Below are positions 23,886 to 33,499 of a DNA stretch of 64,000 nt, piece by piece; within the stretch, counting starts at the first letter, position 1; every line of letters starts with the position of its first letter. Location: positions 1-64,000 of the forward strand of contig CBDFFP010000008.1 of assembly GCA_965246855.1 (NCBI GenBank), written 5' to 3'. The position numbers and the translations under genes are program-made. This DNA is from UBA1952 sp965246855. GTDB lineage: Bacteria; Bacteroidota; Bacteroidia; Chitinophagales; Chitinophagaceae. The notes under the pieces were generated by a model. The model had not been told where the DNA came from. It saw only the letters and a program-made list of their open reading frames with translations, and searched no databases.

Positions 23886-26204
23886 ATGAAACACGCTTTA
23901 CTTCTCGCTGCCTTTGCCGCCGGTTGCAGCTTTGCTTCTGCGCAAACGCTGAACCTGTATAAGCCCTCCGGAAATATTGCCGTAGAAAAAGGCGCGAAAA
24001 CAATGTCGGCTCCTTTTGGAGGCGGCTTCAACGTGCCACAGTTTGCAATAGCCGATCTGAACAACGATGGCAAGCCGGATCTTGTTACGTTTGAAGGTTA
24101 TGGGCAAGTAGGTGTTAGTACTTTTATCAACCATGGCACATCCGGGAATCCCAGTTATGAATATGCTCCGCAATACGCATGGAGTTTTCCAATGGTGTTT
24201 AACTACCTGATTTTGCGGGATTATAACCGCGACGGCATCGCCGATTTGTTTTGCGCAGGTCTGGGCGGTTTCAGCGTTTATAAAGGCCGTTTTGCTAATA
24301 GCATGTTGCAATTCGATTACGTGAAAGACTTGCACTATGAATATATTTCTAATGCTAGTACTGGTGCGCTGGATACGGCCCCCGCATATGTAGGCAATAG
24401 TTGTATTCCTGGTATTGAAGATGTGGACGGCGATGGCGATTTGGATTTCCTATCTTTTTCCATCCTCGGTTCCCGTATTTTGTATTATGAAAACACGCAG
24501 GTAGAAGATGGTTTAAGTAAAGATACCATTCGGTTGCGGGTGCGCCACGGTTGCTGGGGAAATGCGCTTCAGTCCTACATCCGTGCCTACACGCTGGGGG
24601 TAGATTCCGCTAATTGCCCGCTGGCCTTCCGTCCGGCACCTGCTCCAACCCCCGACAACGGGCAAGCGGGTTCTGTAGATTGGGAAGGCGGAAGAGCAGC
24701 TGCAAAAGGTGCCATGCACGGCTCCAATACACTCTGCTTTTTTGATGCAGATAATGATGGTGACATCGACTTCCTGAATGGCAATGGCGCATTTAATGAC
24801 ATTCAGTTGCTGCGAAACGGACGGGCGCAATATGGCACCCGGAATGATACGATTGTTTCCCAGGATACGCTCTGGCAAAGCAATGGCATGGTGTACGAAC
24901 AAAGCAGCTATCCGGCAGCTTTTCATATTGACTTCAACAACGACGGCAAGCAGGACATTCTCATTGCGCCGCACGGCAGTGGACGTGACCGAAACCAGAT
25001 TTGGTACTACCAAAACAATGGCACGCCGACCGCTCCACGCTTTGATTTTACCACCGATTCCCTGCTCTCCAATGATGTTATTGACGTAGGGTCAAACTCC
25101 CGGCCCCTGTTCTACGATTACAACAAAGACGGCAAACCGGACTTGCTGGTAGGCGGATTGGAAAAGCTCCAAAACGGACAACAGCTTTCGCGCCTACACT
25201 ACTACGAGAATATAACAACTGTTGTGGGCCAACCACGATTTCAATTTAAGGCACTGGATTTGGTAAATCTCTCTGTTCTACCTGTCTATGCCACCGACCC
25301 TGCTGTGGGCGATGTGGACGGTGATGGGCTGGACGACCTCGTAATTGGCGGAAAAGACGGTAATCTGCTGTACTTCCGCAACACCGCTGCCACTGCCAAC
25401 GTGCCGCCCGTCTGGATGCTACAACAAATGCCGATGACGCGTAACGGAACAGACGCGCTGAGTGTGTTTTCGAATGCATCACCCGCTTTTTACGACATCA
25501 ATAAAGACGGCAAACCTGACTTGGTAATCGGTCAGACAAACGGTTCGCTGACAGCTTATCTGAACACTAATACTGTCCCCGGCAGCGTTTCCTTTGGCCC
25601 TGCCATAGACTCTTTTGGCGGCGCTATAATCCCCGCTTCCAGACCTTCGTTTGGATATTCCCGCCCGTTCCTTGGAAAACTACAGGCAGGAAGCAACAAA
25701 GATTACCTCTTGATGGGTTGCAACGATGGTGTTTTATATGTATGGGACAGCATTGGTACCGGAAATACGACCCGGCAATTACTCAGGATTGCGGATACTT
25801 TTTCCCACATTGTCCTTCAACCCAACACCGCGCCTGCGGTAGCTGATGTGGATGGCGACGGAAAACTGGAAATGGTGATCGGAACCGACATTGGCGGACT
25901 GCAACTTTTCTGGACAGGCATGGGTCTGGATACAGATTCCTCCCTTCTGAGTCCCACATACGTCAAGGTGTTTCCCAACCCGGCCAACGAAGATTTTGCC
26001 ATTTTACGGCAGGGCGTGAGTGGCCGGAGAGAAACCACCGTTTCCGTCATGGACATCACCGGCAGGCGGATATATCAGGAGCAATGGGGGGCAGGACAAG
26101 TGTCTGGAAGAGTCTCTACCCAAAGCTGGCCGGCGGGAATGTATATGCTTCAAATAGCCGCTGCGGAAGGCGTGGAGACACAAAAAATCACCATTACCCA
26201 TTAA
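23886..26204 (+). CDS. Large secreted FG-GAP/VCBS protein with T9SS tail
   Basis: 772 aa with signal peptide MKHALLLAAFAAGCSFASAQ. At least eight FG-GAP/VCBS motifs with DxNxDGxxD calcium loops (DLNNDGKPD, DYNRDGIAD, DVDGDGDLD, DADNDGDID, DFNNDGKQD, DYNKDGKPD, DVDGDGLDD, DINKDGKPD, DVDGDGKLE) suggest one or two beta-propellers. The last 80 residues (YVKVFPNPANEDFAIL through YMLQIAAAEGVETQKITITH) are a type IX secretion type A sorting domain. It should be surface-bound or released; the ligand is unknown. Related in plan to the gene at 7082. Confidence 0.9.
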   Translation: MKHALLLAAFAAGCSFASAQTLNLYKPSGNIAVEKGAKTMSAPFGGGFNVPQFAIADLNNDGKPDLVTFEGYGQVGVSTFINHGTSGNPSYEYAPQYAWSFPMVFNYLILRDYNRDGIADLFCAGLGGFSVYKGRFANSMLQFDYVKDLHYEYISNASTGALDTAPAYVGNSCIPGIEDVDGDGDLDFLSFSILGSRILYYENTQVEDGLSKDTIRLRVRHGCWGNALQSYIRAYTLGVDSANCPLAFRPAPAPTPDNGQAGSVDWEGGRAAAKGAMHGSNTLCFFDADNDGDIDFLNGNGAFNDIQLLRNGRAQYGTRNDTIVSQDTLWQSNGMVYEQSSYPAAFHIDFNNDGKQDILIAPHGSGRDRNQIWYYQNNGTPTAPRFDFTTDSLLSNDVIDVGSNSRPLFYDYNKDGKPDLLVGGLEKLQNGQQLSRLHYYENITTVVGQPRFQFKALDLVNLSVLPVYATDPAVGDVDGDGLDDLVIGGKDGNLLYFRNTAATANVPPVWMLQQMPMTRNGTDALSVFSNASPAFYDINKDGKPDLVIGQTNGSLTAYLNTNTVPGSVSFGPAIDSFGGAIIPASRPSFGYSRPFLGKLQAGSNKDYLLMGCNDGVLYVWDSIGTGNTTRQLLRIADTFSHIVLQPNTAPAVADVDGDGKLEMVIGTDIGGLQLFWTGMGLDTDSSLLSPTYVKVFPNPANEDFAILRQGVSGRRETTVSVMDITGRRIYQEQWGAGQVSGRVSTQSWPAGMYMLQIAAAEGVETQKITITH

Positions 26205-26338
26205 GGCAAGATCTCTTTTACGGCGGCTTTTCTTTTCGTTTGGCCGGGTGGGAAAAATGATTTAGCTTAGTCCGCTGATAGCCCTTGTTATAAAAGGCTG
26301 TCAACGGACACCCTAATTCTTCATTTTTGAAGCAAATT

Positions 26339-29311
26339 ATGATTAAAAAACTACTTTTTTCGTCGCTGTTTTTGTTGGTAAACATGGCGGGCCTGCGTGC
26401 GCAGGCCCCAGTTACGATTATAAGTCCGGTCACCAACAATGGTGGTTTTGAGAGCGCAACAGCTACGCCGTGGGTAATCGTGAATGGCTCCCAGACCAAC
26501 AAGTGGGTAATATCCACCAACGCTACGCCGGGGTTTAGCGGAACGAGAGCGGCCTACGTCAGCGATGGCACCGTAACGCCTTTCCCGCATACTTACACCT
26601 TCACGTCCTCCACCAGTGTTTATCTGTATCAGGACGTAACCTTCCCGGCAGGAAATACCGGCCCTTTCACGTTGAGTTTTAAAGCCATTCAGGCTGGAGA
26701 AACCAACTTCGACCAGGCAGTGGTGTACATGTCTACCGGCACGCCGGGCACGCCGCCTACGGCAGGCACTTCTCCCGGCCCCATCGCGTCTCAATCAGCA
26801 CTGGCAGGCTTTCAGCAGCTTTTTGTTGTTCCTTCACAGACAACGCCGGGCTGGCAGACCTACAGCATAAGTATTCCTTCTTCTGTTGTAGGCAATTCCG
26901 GCACGACCAGCAGCACGCGCCGGCTGATGTTCCGCTGGATGAGCGGAAGCACGCTGGGCACAAACCCGCCTATCGGCCTGGATGATGTTATGCTCGTTGC
27001 AGGCTGCGCAGGTGCCAATATCACACAAGGGCCAACCACCAGCCCAACCACCTGCACCGGAACAGACGGAACCATCACGATTAACAACCTGAGTACGAGT
27101 GCCGGCGTCACTTACACGCTTCAATACCGCCGCAACGGTGTGCCCGTCAGCGTACCGGGCATCTCCCCAAGCCTTGCCGGAACGTATACCATCAGCAACC
27201 TGAGCGCAGCGTATTACGACAGCATCAGCGTAGTGGAGACGGGCGGTTGCCAAAGCAATTTTATTGGCCCGGTAACACTTACCACTGTGGGTTCTCCGGT
27301 AGCGCCCACCGCAAGCGCAAACAATCCGGTTTGCCTTGGCAGTACCCTGACGCTGACAGTATCAAACCCCAATGCGGCCTCTACCTACAATTGGTTTGGC
27401 CCCAACGGATTTACCGCCACGGGTAGCACTGTTACCCGCAACAACATTGGCTATTCCGACACCGGCACTTACTATGTAACCGCGACCAATGCCTCTGGCT
27501 GCGTTTCTGCACCACGCGCGGTGGTAGTAAACATTACACCGCCTTCTCCGGATCCTACTGCAAACCCGCAGTCTTTCTGCCAGAACTCTTCGGGCCGCAA
27601 TCTGGTTGCTTTTGGTTCTACTCTGCTTTTCTACACCGCCCCTACAGGCGGAACCGGTACATCCTCGCTTGCGCCCAACACGTCCACCGCAGGGAACTTC
27701 ACCTACTACGTTACCCAAAATACCACAGGCTGTCCCAGCCAGCCGCGTACCCCGATTGCAGTAACCATCACACCTATTCCAACCGCTCCGCTGGTTCCTT
27801 ACGATACAGTGGAATATTGCCAGTTTACCAATCCATCGCCCCTGCTTTCCTACGCTACCAATCCGAAATTCTATACAAACGCTATTGGTGGCTTTGGCTC
27901 TTCCTCCTTAACGCCTTCTACTGCCAACCCCGGCAAGACGACGTTCTACGTTTCGCAAACCGTGAATGGCTGTGAAAGTCCACGCACGCCTATCCTGGTG
28001 GTTGTATATCCAAAACCTGCGCCGCCTACGGTTACCAGTCCGGTTAACCTTTGCCAGAACACGACCCCGCAACCGCTGACTGCACAAGGACAAAATCTGC
28101 TGTGGTATGATGTACCGACCGGCGGAACCGGCCTGAGTGTGCCTCCTTCACCGCCCACGGGAAGAGAAGCATCTTTTACCTATTATGTGGTGCAATCCAT
28201 TAATGGTTGTGAAAGTGACCGTGTAGCCATACAGGTGAATGTGAACTACCAGCCCAATGCCACTTTCGTTCCAAGCAAAAACTATGTGTGCGTTGCAGAC
28301 ACCATCAGTTTTAGATATTTTGGCAATGCCCGGCCCGATGCCCAGTATAACTGGACGGTGCCGCCTTCCGCACAAATCCTGAGCGGTAACAATACGCAAG
28401 GCCCACTCGTGGTTCGCTTCAACGATACGGGCATTTATGAAGTGCGCCTCGACGTGAACAACAAAGGCTGCGTCTCTAGCCCGGTCTTCCAACGCTTTGA
28501 GGTACGCTCCCGTCCCGAAGTGCGTATCAACGCCCGGCGCGAACTGTGTGTCGGGGAGGTTACAGAAATTACCCTTGATTCCCTCTCCGCCAATATCAGC
28601 TCCTTCAACTGGAGTTTTGGCGATGGCGAAGTGGTGTATAGCACACCACCCACAGGCCCTTACGGCGTTCGGTGGAACACTTCCGGTACCAAAACAATCT
28701 TCGTAAACACTGTCTCCCGCCAGTGCGGCTCTTTCCCCCGCGGCGAAGTATTTACGGTGCGCCCGGCTCCTGCCGCATCCATCATCAACAAGCCTACCAC
28801 CCCTTACTGCTCCGGCGACAGCATCCGCCTTCAGGCTACTGACCTCGGCCCCGGCTATTCTTATGAATGGTCGCCCGCCGGGCTGTTCCGCAGCTTTGAG
28901 CGCGCCGGAACCACTGTCTGGGCGATTGCTCCCGGTATCAACGTCGCGGCCATTTCCACAACCGATGTTACCTTAACGGTTACAGACACGCTCGGCTGTA
29001 AAGGGACAGATGCCGTTACCGTAACCTCCGCGCCCTGCTGCGGTGTGGCTTTTCCCAATGCCTTTACACCTAACGGAGATGGCACAAACGATCTGTTTAG
29101 CATCATCACCAACGGCAGACCGCAGATTTCTTCTTTCCGCATCTTCAACCGCATGGGCAACACCGTGTTTGAAACGGGCAATTCCCTGCTGGGCTGGGAT
29201 GGTAATTCCGGTAGTGAACCACAACCGATGGGCGTGTACTATTACTACCTCAAATATCGCTGCGCCGGTAGAGATTATGAGACGAAGGGCGACATTACCC
29301 TTATCCGATAA
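26339..29311 (+). CDS. Large adhesin-like protein, gliding-type C-terminal domain
   Basis: 990 aa from ATG 26339, with signal peptide ending GLRAQ. An N-terminal jelly-roll-like region (about 20-220) is followed by several Ig-like and PKD-like modules with paired cysteines (ASANNPVCLGSTLTLTVSNP, NPQSFCQNSSG, SPVNLCQNTTP and others), and a PKD-like SFNWSFGDGEVV near 760. The end, FPNAFTPNGDGTNDLFSI through YYYLKYRC to DITLIR, is the gliding-motility-associated (CHU_C) type B sorting domain. Exported by the type IX system and probably an adhesin or matrix protein. It follows the FG-GAP gene in the same direction. Confidence 0.9.
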   Translation: MIKKLLFSSLFLLVNMAGLRAQAPVTIISPVTNNGGFESATATPWVIVNGSQTNKWVISTNATPGFSGTRAAYVSDGTVTPFPHTYTFTSSTSVYLYQDVTFPAGNTGPFTLSFKAIQAGETNFDQAVVYMSTGTPGTPPTAGTSPGPIASQSALAGFQQLFVVPSQTTPGWQTYSISIPSSVVGNSGTTSSTRRLMFRWMSGSTLGTNPPIGLDDVMLVAGCAGANITQGPTTSPTTCTGTDGTITINNLSTSAGVTYTLQYRRNGVPVSVPGISPSLAGTYTISNLSAAYYDSISVVETGGCQSNFIGPVTLTTVGSPVAPTASANNPVCLGSTLTLTVSNPNAASTYNWFGPNGFTATGSTVTRNNIGYSDTGTYYVTATNASGCVSAPRAVVVNITPPSPDPTANPQSFCQNSSGRNLVAFGSTLLFYTAPTGGTGTSSLAPNTSTAGNFTYYVTQNTTGCPSQPRTPIAVTITPIPTAPLVPYDTVEYCQFTNPSPLLSYATNPKFYTNAIGGFGSSSLTPSTANPGKTTFYVSQTVNGCESPRTPILVVVYPKPAPPTVTSPVNLCQNTTPQPLTAQGQNLLWYDVPTGGTGLSVPPSPPTGREASFTYYVVQSINGCESDRVAIQVNVNYQPNATFVPSKNYVCVADTISFRYFGNARPDAQYNWTVPPSAQILSGNNTQGPLVVRFNDTGIYEVRLDVNNKGCVSSPVFQRFEVRSRPEVRINARRELCVGEVTEITLDSLSANISSFNWSFGDGEVVYSTPPTGPYGVRWNTSGTKTIFVNTVSRQCGSFPRGEVFTVRPAPAASIINKPTTPYCSGDSIRLQATDLGPGYSYEWSPAGLFRSFERAGTTVWAIAPGINVAAISTTDVTLTVTDTLGCKGTDAVTVTSAPCCGVAFPNAFTPNGDGTNDLFSIITNGRPQISSFRIFNRMGNTVFETGNSLLGWDGNSGSEPQPMGVYYYYLKYRCAGRDYETKGDITLIR

Positions 29312-29333
29312 TACCGGTTCCAAACACAGAAGT

Positions 29334-29367
29334 AAAAAGCAGTGCAGCATCTTTGCACTGCTTTTTT
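29334..29367 (+). terminator. Intrinsic terminator
   Basis: AAAAAGCAGTGCA at 29334-29346 pairs with TGCACTGCTTTTTT at 29354-29367. It also argues against starting the next gene at 29342. Confidence 0.9.
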
Positions 29368-29404
29368 GTTTCCTGTCTGGCCTTGTTTTTATACCTTCCT
29401 GCCA

Positions 29405-30334
29405 ATGCTAAAAATCAATCGTACTGCGCTTTTCTCTGCCGCCGGTGGTGCTGTAGGCGGCTTGCTCGTGGCGTCCCTGCTGGGCTTCTCGCCCGACAAG
29501 GGCGATGGCCTCACCAATGTGCTTTCCGATGGGCGGCTGCAATACAAATGGTACGCCCCGCAGCTTCCGCAGCAAATAACCTTTGCCGGAGAAAAAGTGC
29601 CGCTGGAAAAGCGCGACGTGCGCGAAGCTCTTGACCGCGAACTGATTGCCAACTACTACGGCCAAACAGGAACTATCTACGCCCTGAAGCTCGCGGGCCG
29701 CTGGTTTCCCGTTATTGAGCCGAAGCTGAAAGCCGCCGGTATCCCCGACGATTTCAAATACCTCTGCATTGCCGAAAGCCACCTTCAAAACCAAACGTCC
29801 AAAGCGGGCGCGGTAGGCTTCTGGCAGTTTATGCCCGGCACGGCCCCGCAATACGGCTTGGAAGTGAGCGACGACGTGGATCAGCGCTACGATGTAGGCA
29901 AAGCCACCGACGCAGCCTGTCAGTATTTCCGGCAGGCCTACGCGCGCTTTGGCAACTGGACGGCGGCGGCGGCTTCCTACAACTGCGGCATGGGCGGCTA
30001 CAGCGGCTTCACCTCGGCGCAGGGCCAAAGCTCTTTCTACAACACGCTTTTCCTCGACGAAACCAACCGCTACGTCTTCCGCATTCTGGCCCTGAAACAC
30101 CTCATCGGCAACGCGCGCGGAATGGGCTTTATGGTGGAAGGCACAGATGCCTACAAGCCCGTTCCGGTGCGGAAAATCACGGTCACTTCCTCCATCTCCA
30201 ACCTCGCGCAATGGGCTTCCCAAAACGGCACCACCTACAAAGCCGTGAAGCAACAAAACCCGTGGCTGCGCTCCAAATCCCTGAGCGTTTCCGGGGGCAA
30301 GAGCTACGAGATAGAAATCCCCACCGACTTATAA
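29405..30334 (+). CDS. Lytic transglycosylase, SLT domain
   Basis: 309 aa from ATG 29405 with an N-terminal signal or anchor helix (GGAVGGLLVASLLGF). The SLT goose-lysozyme-like domain spans about 100-240. The catalytic glutamate lies in LCIAESHLQNQTSKAGAVG, followed by FWQFMPGTAPQYGL and AAAASYNCGMGGY. It cleaves peptidoglycan to 1,6-anhydro-muropeptides during wall growth or complex insertion. There is no clear C-terminal LysM, although ISNLAQWASQNGTTYKAVKQ and NPWLRSKSL resemble a single degenerate LysM repeat, which is usual for MltD-like proteins. Confidence 0.88.
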   Translation: MLKINRTALFSAAGGAVGGLLVASLLGFSPDKGDGLTNVLSDGRLQYKWYAPQLPQQITFAGEKVPLEKRDVREALDRELIANYYGQTGTIYALKLAGRWFPVIEPKLKAAGIPDDFKYLCIAESHLQNQTSKAGAVGFWQFMPGTAPQYGLEVSDDVDQRYDVGKATDAACQYFRQAYARFGNWTAAAASYNCGMGGYSGFTSAQGQSSFYNTLFLDETNRYVFRILALKHLIGNARGMGFMVEGTDAYKPVPVRKITVTSSISNLAQWASQNGTTYKAVKQQNPWLRSKSLSVSGGKSYEIEIPTDL

Positions 30335-30356
30335 GGCTACCTCTTGTTTCCCCCCC

Positions 30357-30393
30357 AAACCTATAAGGTCTTCAAGACTTTATAGGTTTTTTT
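30357..30393 (+). terminator. Intrinsic terminator
   Basis: AAACCTATAAGGTCTT at 30357-30372 pairs with 30375-30390 (one G-T pair), followed by T residues. Confidence 0.85.
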
Positions 30394-30408
30394 AGGCGAT
30401 CACACAGG

Positions 30409-31437
30409 ATGTCCCTATCCAGAATGGAAACCCCTTTCCCCCTGACTGCCGCAAAGCGCGAAGCCGACCTGCGCCGGGTGCAGCGCCTGATAGCGGGCGT
30501 CTCGGCAGCGCTGTTTGCCGTGAAGCTGGGCGCGTGGTTCCTCACGCATTCTGTCACGATTCTCACCGATGCGCTGGAAAGCATTGCCAACGTAGCCGCC
30601 GGTTTCATTGGCCTCTACAGCCTGCGCATTGCCGCCAAGCCGCGCGACGTAGATCACCCTTACGGCCACGCCAAAGCCGAACTGATTTCGGCGGGAATTG
30701 AGGGTCTCCTGATTTCCGTTGCAGGTGTGCTGGTGATGTACAGCGCCGCCGTGCAGCTTTTTCGTCCACAAGAATTCCGGGCGCTGGACATAGGTATTCT
30801 CCTCATTGCCGCTACCGGCGCGCTCAATTATCTGCTGGGAATCTATGCCGTCCGCAAAGGGCAGGCGCAGAAGTCTCTGGTGGTGGAAAGCGCCGGAAAA
30901 CACCTGAAGTCAGATGCCTACAGCTCGGTGGGCGCGCTGGTAGGGCTGGGATTAATTTACTATACCGGCTGGCGCTGGCTGGACAGCGCGGTTGCCGCCC
31001 TATTCGGCATCGTGATTCTGGTGACGGGCTACCGCGTTATCCGCGCTGCTTTTGCGGGCATTATGGACGAAGCCGACCTGCCGTTGCTTACGCAAATCCT
31101 CCAGAAACTCCAATCTGCCCGCCGTCCGCGCTGGATAGACCTCCACAATTTGCGCGTGGTGCAATACGGCGATAAAGTCCACTTGGACGCCCACATGACC
31201 TTGCCGTGGTACGACACGGTGCAGCAAGCCGACGAAGAAATCCACGCCTTGGAAGCCGTTATCCGGGAGAATTTTGGCGACACGGCGGAGCTTTTCATCC
31301 ATATCGATGCCTGCCAGCCATATCAGTGCAAGCTATGCCGCGTGGAAAGTTGTCCCGTGCGGCAAGAAGGTTTTAAAGAACTGATTCCCTGGACGCTGGA
31401 GACCGTTTGGGAAGACGCGAAGCACGGGAAAGAGTAG
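30409..31437 (+). CDS. Cation diffusion facilitator metal transporter
   Basis: 342 aa CDF-family proton/metal antiporter exporting Zn, Fe, Co or similar divalent ions from the cytoplasm. Transmembrane metal-site residues appear in HSVTILTDALESIANVAAG and in DVDHPYGHAKAELIS (HxxxD style), and the second pair in KHLKSDAYSSVG. The C-terminal ferredoxin-like cytoplasmic domain starts near 210 (YGDKVHLDAHMTLPWYDTV). An added Cys-rich tail (CQPYQCKLCRVESCPV) could be an extra metal site. The metal is not determinable. Confidence 0.93.
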   Translation: MSLSRMETPFPLTAAKREADLRRVQRLIAGVSAALFAVKLGAWFLTHSVTILTDALESIANVAAGFIGLYSLRIAAKPRDVDHPYGHAKAELISAGIEGLLISVAGVLVMYSAAVQLFRPQEFRALDIGILLIAATGALNYLLGIYAVRKGQAQKSLVVESAGKHLKSDAYSSVGALVGLGLIYYTGWRWLDSAVAALFGIVILVTGYRVIRAAFAGIMDEADLPLLTQILQKLQSARRPRWIDLHNLRVVQYGDKVHLDAHMTLPWYDTVQQADEEIHALEAVIRENFGDTAELFIHIDACQPYQCKLCRVESCPVRQEGFKELIPWTLETVWEDAKHGKE

Positions 31438-31479
31438 GAAATGCTTGTCTTTTCATCCTTTTGAAGTGTTCTTATTAAC

Positions 31480-31684
31480 AAAATGGTCCCGTCAAGCCTT
31501 CGGGAAGTCATTTCAACCCCTGCCACGGGCCGCCGAAGGTTTCGGGACGCCGTGGCCCAACGTCCATGAGCTGCTGGCGGCTTCGGGAAGTCGTGGCCCG
31601 ACGTCCACGGGCCGCTGGAGGCTTCGGGGAGCCGTGGTCCAATGTCCACGAGCCGCTGGAGGCTTCGGGAAGCCATGGTATCAA
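31480..31684. repeat. Array D: 41-nt tandem repeats
   Basis: Five degenerate units; the best copies start at 31521, 31562, 31603 and 31644, exactly 41 nt apart (GTCCACGGGCCGCTGGAGG then CTTCGGGAAGCCGTGG). Each unit is quasi-palindromic, with CCACGG at one end and CCGTGG at the other. The step is one short of 2 x 21. It lies between the convergent ends of the CDF gene and rnhA. Confidence 0.85.
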
Positions 31685-31728
31685 ATTCCATGACAATACA
31701 AGAGGAAATTAGGATGCTTTGTGGAGCA

Positions 31729-32199
31729 TTAACGCGATGAAATAGCGGACGCCTTCCATTCATCTTCTGCCCATGGCCCGTTGTCCGCCGCTGCGGTTGC
31801 CAACTGGTCGCAGCGGTTGTTCAGCGGGTTTTCGGCGTGGCCTTTCACCCAGACAAACCGCACGCGGTGCGCCTGCTGAAGCGCGTGGTAGCGCCGCCAC
31901 AGGTCGGGGTTTTTCTTGTCTTTAAAATCCTTCCGTATCCAGTTGAAAAGCCAGCCCTTTTCCACTGCATCCACCACATACTTGGAGTCGCTGTAAATGG
32001 TAACGTCCAAGCCGTTGCGCGTCAGGGCTTCCAGCCCGGCGATGACGGCCATCAATTCCATGCGGTTGTTGGTGGTGTGGCGGAAAGCGCCGCTGATTTC
32101 CCGCCTTTTCTCGCCCCAGATCAGAATCGTCCCAAAGCCGCCGCGCCCCGGATTGCCGCGCGCCGCGCCGTCGGTGTACATCAGAAGTTGGGAAGCCAT
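31729..32199 (-). CDS. rnhA: Ribonuclease HI
   Basis: Cleaves the RNA strand of RNA-DNA hybrids, removing primers and R-loops. 156 aa from the ATG at 32199. All four metal ligands are seen: D10 (YTDGAARGNPG), E48 (NRMELMA), D71 (YSDSKYVV) and D131 (NRCDQLA). The basic handle region GWLFNWIRKDFKDKKN is present. A longer start at 32214 adds five residues and is less likely. Divergent from mqnA, with its own TAnnTTTG motif at 32212-32219. Confidence 0.95.
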   Translation of the reverse strand: MASQLLMYTDGAARGNPGRGGFGTILIWGEKRREISGAFRHTTNNRMELMAVIAGLEALTRNGLDVTIYSDSKYVVDAVEKGWLFNWIRKDFKDKKNPDLWRRYHALQQAHRVRFVWVKGHAENPLNNRCDQLATAAADNGPWAEDEWKASAISSR

Positions 32200-32211
32200 A
32201 AAACAGGGGCG

Positions 32212-32219
32212 CAAAGCTA
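32212..32219 (-). promoter_or_regulatory. TAnnTTTG -7 element for rnhA
   Basis: CAAAGCTA on plus, TAGCTTTG on minus, 12 bases before the start at 32199. Confidence 0.55.
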
Positions 32220-32243
32220 TAGCGCGCCCGCGCGCCTTCCCGC

Positions 32244-32251
32244 TACCTTTG
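32244..32251 (+). promoter_or_regulatory. TAnnTTTG -7 element for mqnA
   Basis: TACCTTTG, 25 bases before TTG 32277, divergent from the rnhA element in a 77-bp gap. Confidence 0.55.
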
Positions 32252-32276
32252 CGCCCGCCGAAAAAGCCGCTTTGTT

Positions 32277-33011
32277 TTGAAAGATAAAATCCGCGTTGCT
32301 GCCGTTAATTACCTCAATGCCAAGCCCTTGTTGTGGGGACTGGAACACCACCCGGTTTCGGAAGACATCTTGTGGTGCAATGATTATCCTGCCCGCGTAG
32401 CCGATGCTTTGCGCGAAGGCCGGGCCGATATTGCGCTATTGCCGATAGCCGCCATACCAACAATTCCGGGCAGCTATGTGGTGGGGAATTACGGCATTGC
32501 CGCGCATGGAAATGTAGTGTCCGTTGCGCTGTTCAGCCAGGTGCCGCTGGAGGAAATAGAAGCCGTGTATCTGGATTATCAAAGCAGGACATCCGTGCGC
32601 CTCGCGCAGTTGCTTTTGCGGGATTTCTGGAAGAAAGAGGCACAATTCCTCCCTGCGCCGGAAGATTATATTTCCCGCATCGGCGGCACCGCGGCAGGCG
32701 TGATTATCGGAGACCGCGCGCTGGTGCAGCTCCCGCATTTCCCCTACGTTTACGACCTTTCTAAGGCGTGGCAGCAGTGGCAGGGATTGCCGTTTGTATT
32801 TGCCGCGTGGATCGCCCGCGCGCCGCTGCCGGAGGATTTCATCCGCGCTTTTGACGAAGCGCAGGCGCAGGGCCTGCAACATCTGGATGAGGTGATTGCC
32901 GCAAATCCTTTCCCGCCTTACAGCCTGCGGACGTACTACACGGAGAACATCGTGTATAGGTTAGGCGCGGAAGAGCGGAAGGGAATGGAAAGGTTTTTAG
33001 GGATGCTATAA
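32277..33011 (+). CDS. mqnA: Chorismate dehydratase of the futalosine menaquinone pathway
   Basis: 244 aa from TTG 32277. MqnA dehydrates chorismate to 3-[(1-carboxyvinyl)oxy]benzoate, the first step of menaquinone synthesis through futalosine. It has the periplasmic-binding-like fold with the conserved start RVAAVNYLNAKPLLWGLEHH, the active-site loop REGRADIALLPIAAIPTIP, then SVALFSQVPLEEI, LDYQSRTSVRLAQLLL and AGVIIGDRAL. It shows that this organism makes menaquinone by the futalosine route rather than the classical Men route, as some Bacteroidota do. Other mqn genes are not in the window. Confidence 0.9.
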   Translation: MKDKIRVAAVNYLNAKPLLWGLEHHPVSEDILWCNDYPARVADALREGRADIALLPIAAIPTIPGSYVVGNYGIAAHGNVVSVALFSQVPLEEIEAVYLDYQSRTSVRLAQLLLRDFWKKEAQFLPAPEDYISRIGGTAAGVIIGDRALVQLPHFPYVYDLSKAWQQWQGLPFVFAAWIARAPLPEDFIRAFDEAQAQGLQHLDEVIAANPFPPYSLRTYYTENIVYRLGAEERKGMERFLGML

Positions 33012-33048
33012 CCCTCGCATGGCAACCCGTTACGCCCAATAGCATTCC

Positions 33049-33150
33049 GTCATCCCGAACCCTGACGCAGGAAGGGGAGGGAACTGCTGAAATCAAGTGG
33101 TTAAGCTTAGGCAACCGCATCCAAACAGGTTCTTCCTTCGTCGGAATGAC
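33049..33150. repeat. Imperfect inverted GTCATNCCGA repeat
   Basis: GTCATCCCGA at 33049-33058 pairs (9 of 10) with TCGGAATGAC at 33141-33150, and GCAGGAAG pairs loosely with CTTCCTTCG further in. It looks related to the GGTCATTNCGAG hairpins at 61507-61734. Confidence 0.45.
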
Positions 33151-33181
33151 TGGCCTTGATTAGGCTGATTTTTGGCAAGGC

Positions 33182-33499
33182 TTAAACCACCACCGCCGTG
33201 CCCGACGTGCTCACCATCAGCATGGAGCCTCTTTCGCCCACCACTTCGTAGTCAATATCAATCCCCACAATCGCGTTTGCGCCGAGGGCCGTTGCACGCT
33301 GCTGCATTTCCGAAAGGGCGGTTTCGCGGGCCTCGGCCAGCACGCGCTCGTAGGTGCCGGAGCGCCCGCCCACAAAGTCGCGGACAGCCGCCAGAAAATC
33401 CCGGAAAACATTGGCGCCGATAATGGTTTCGCCAAAAACAACGCCTTTGTATTCGCGGATAGCGCGGCCTTCGAGAGTAGGGGTGGTGGAGAGAAGCAT
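33182..33499 (-). CDS. YbjQ/UPF0145 family protein
   Basis: 105 aa, the typical size. Family signatures are STTPTLEGRAIREYKGVVFGE at the start, FVGGRSGTYERVLAEARETAL and GANAIVGIDIDYEVVG. These small pentameric beta proteins are often labelled heavy-metal-binding, but the biological role is not settled. Its stop is followed by the end of mqnA on the other strand with the GTCAT repeat between them. Confidence 0.9.
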   Translation of the reverse strand: MLLSTTPTLEGRAIREYKGVVFGETIIGANVFRDFLAAVRDFVGGRSGTYERVLAEARETALSEMQQRATALGANAIVGIDIDYEVVGERGSMLMVSTSGTAVVV

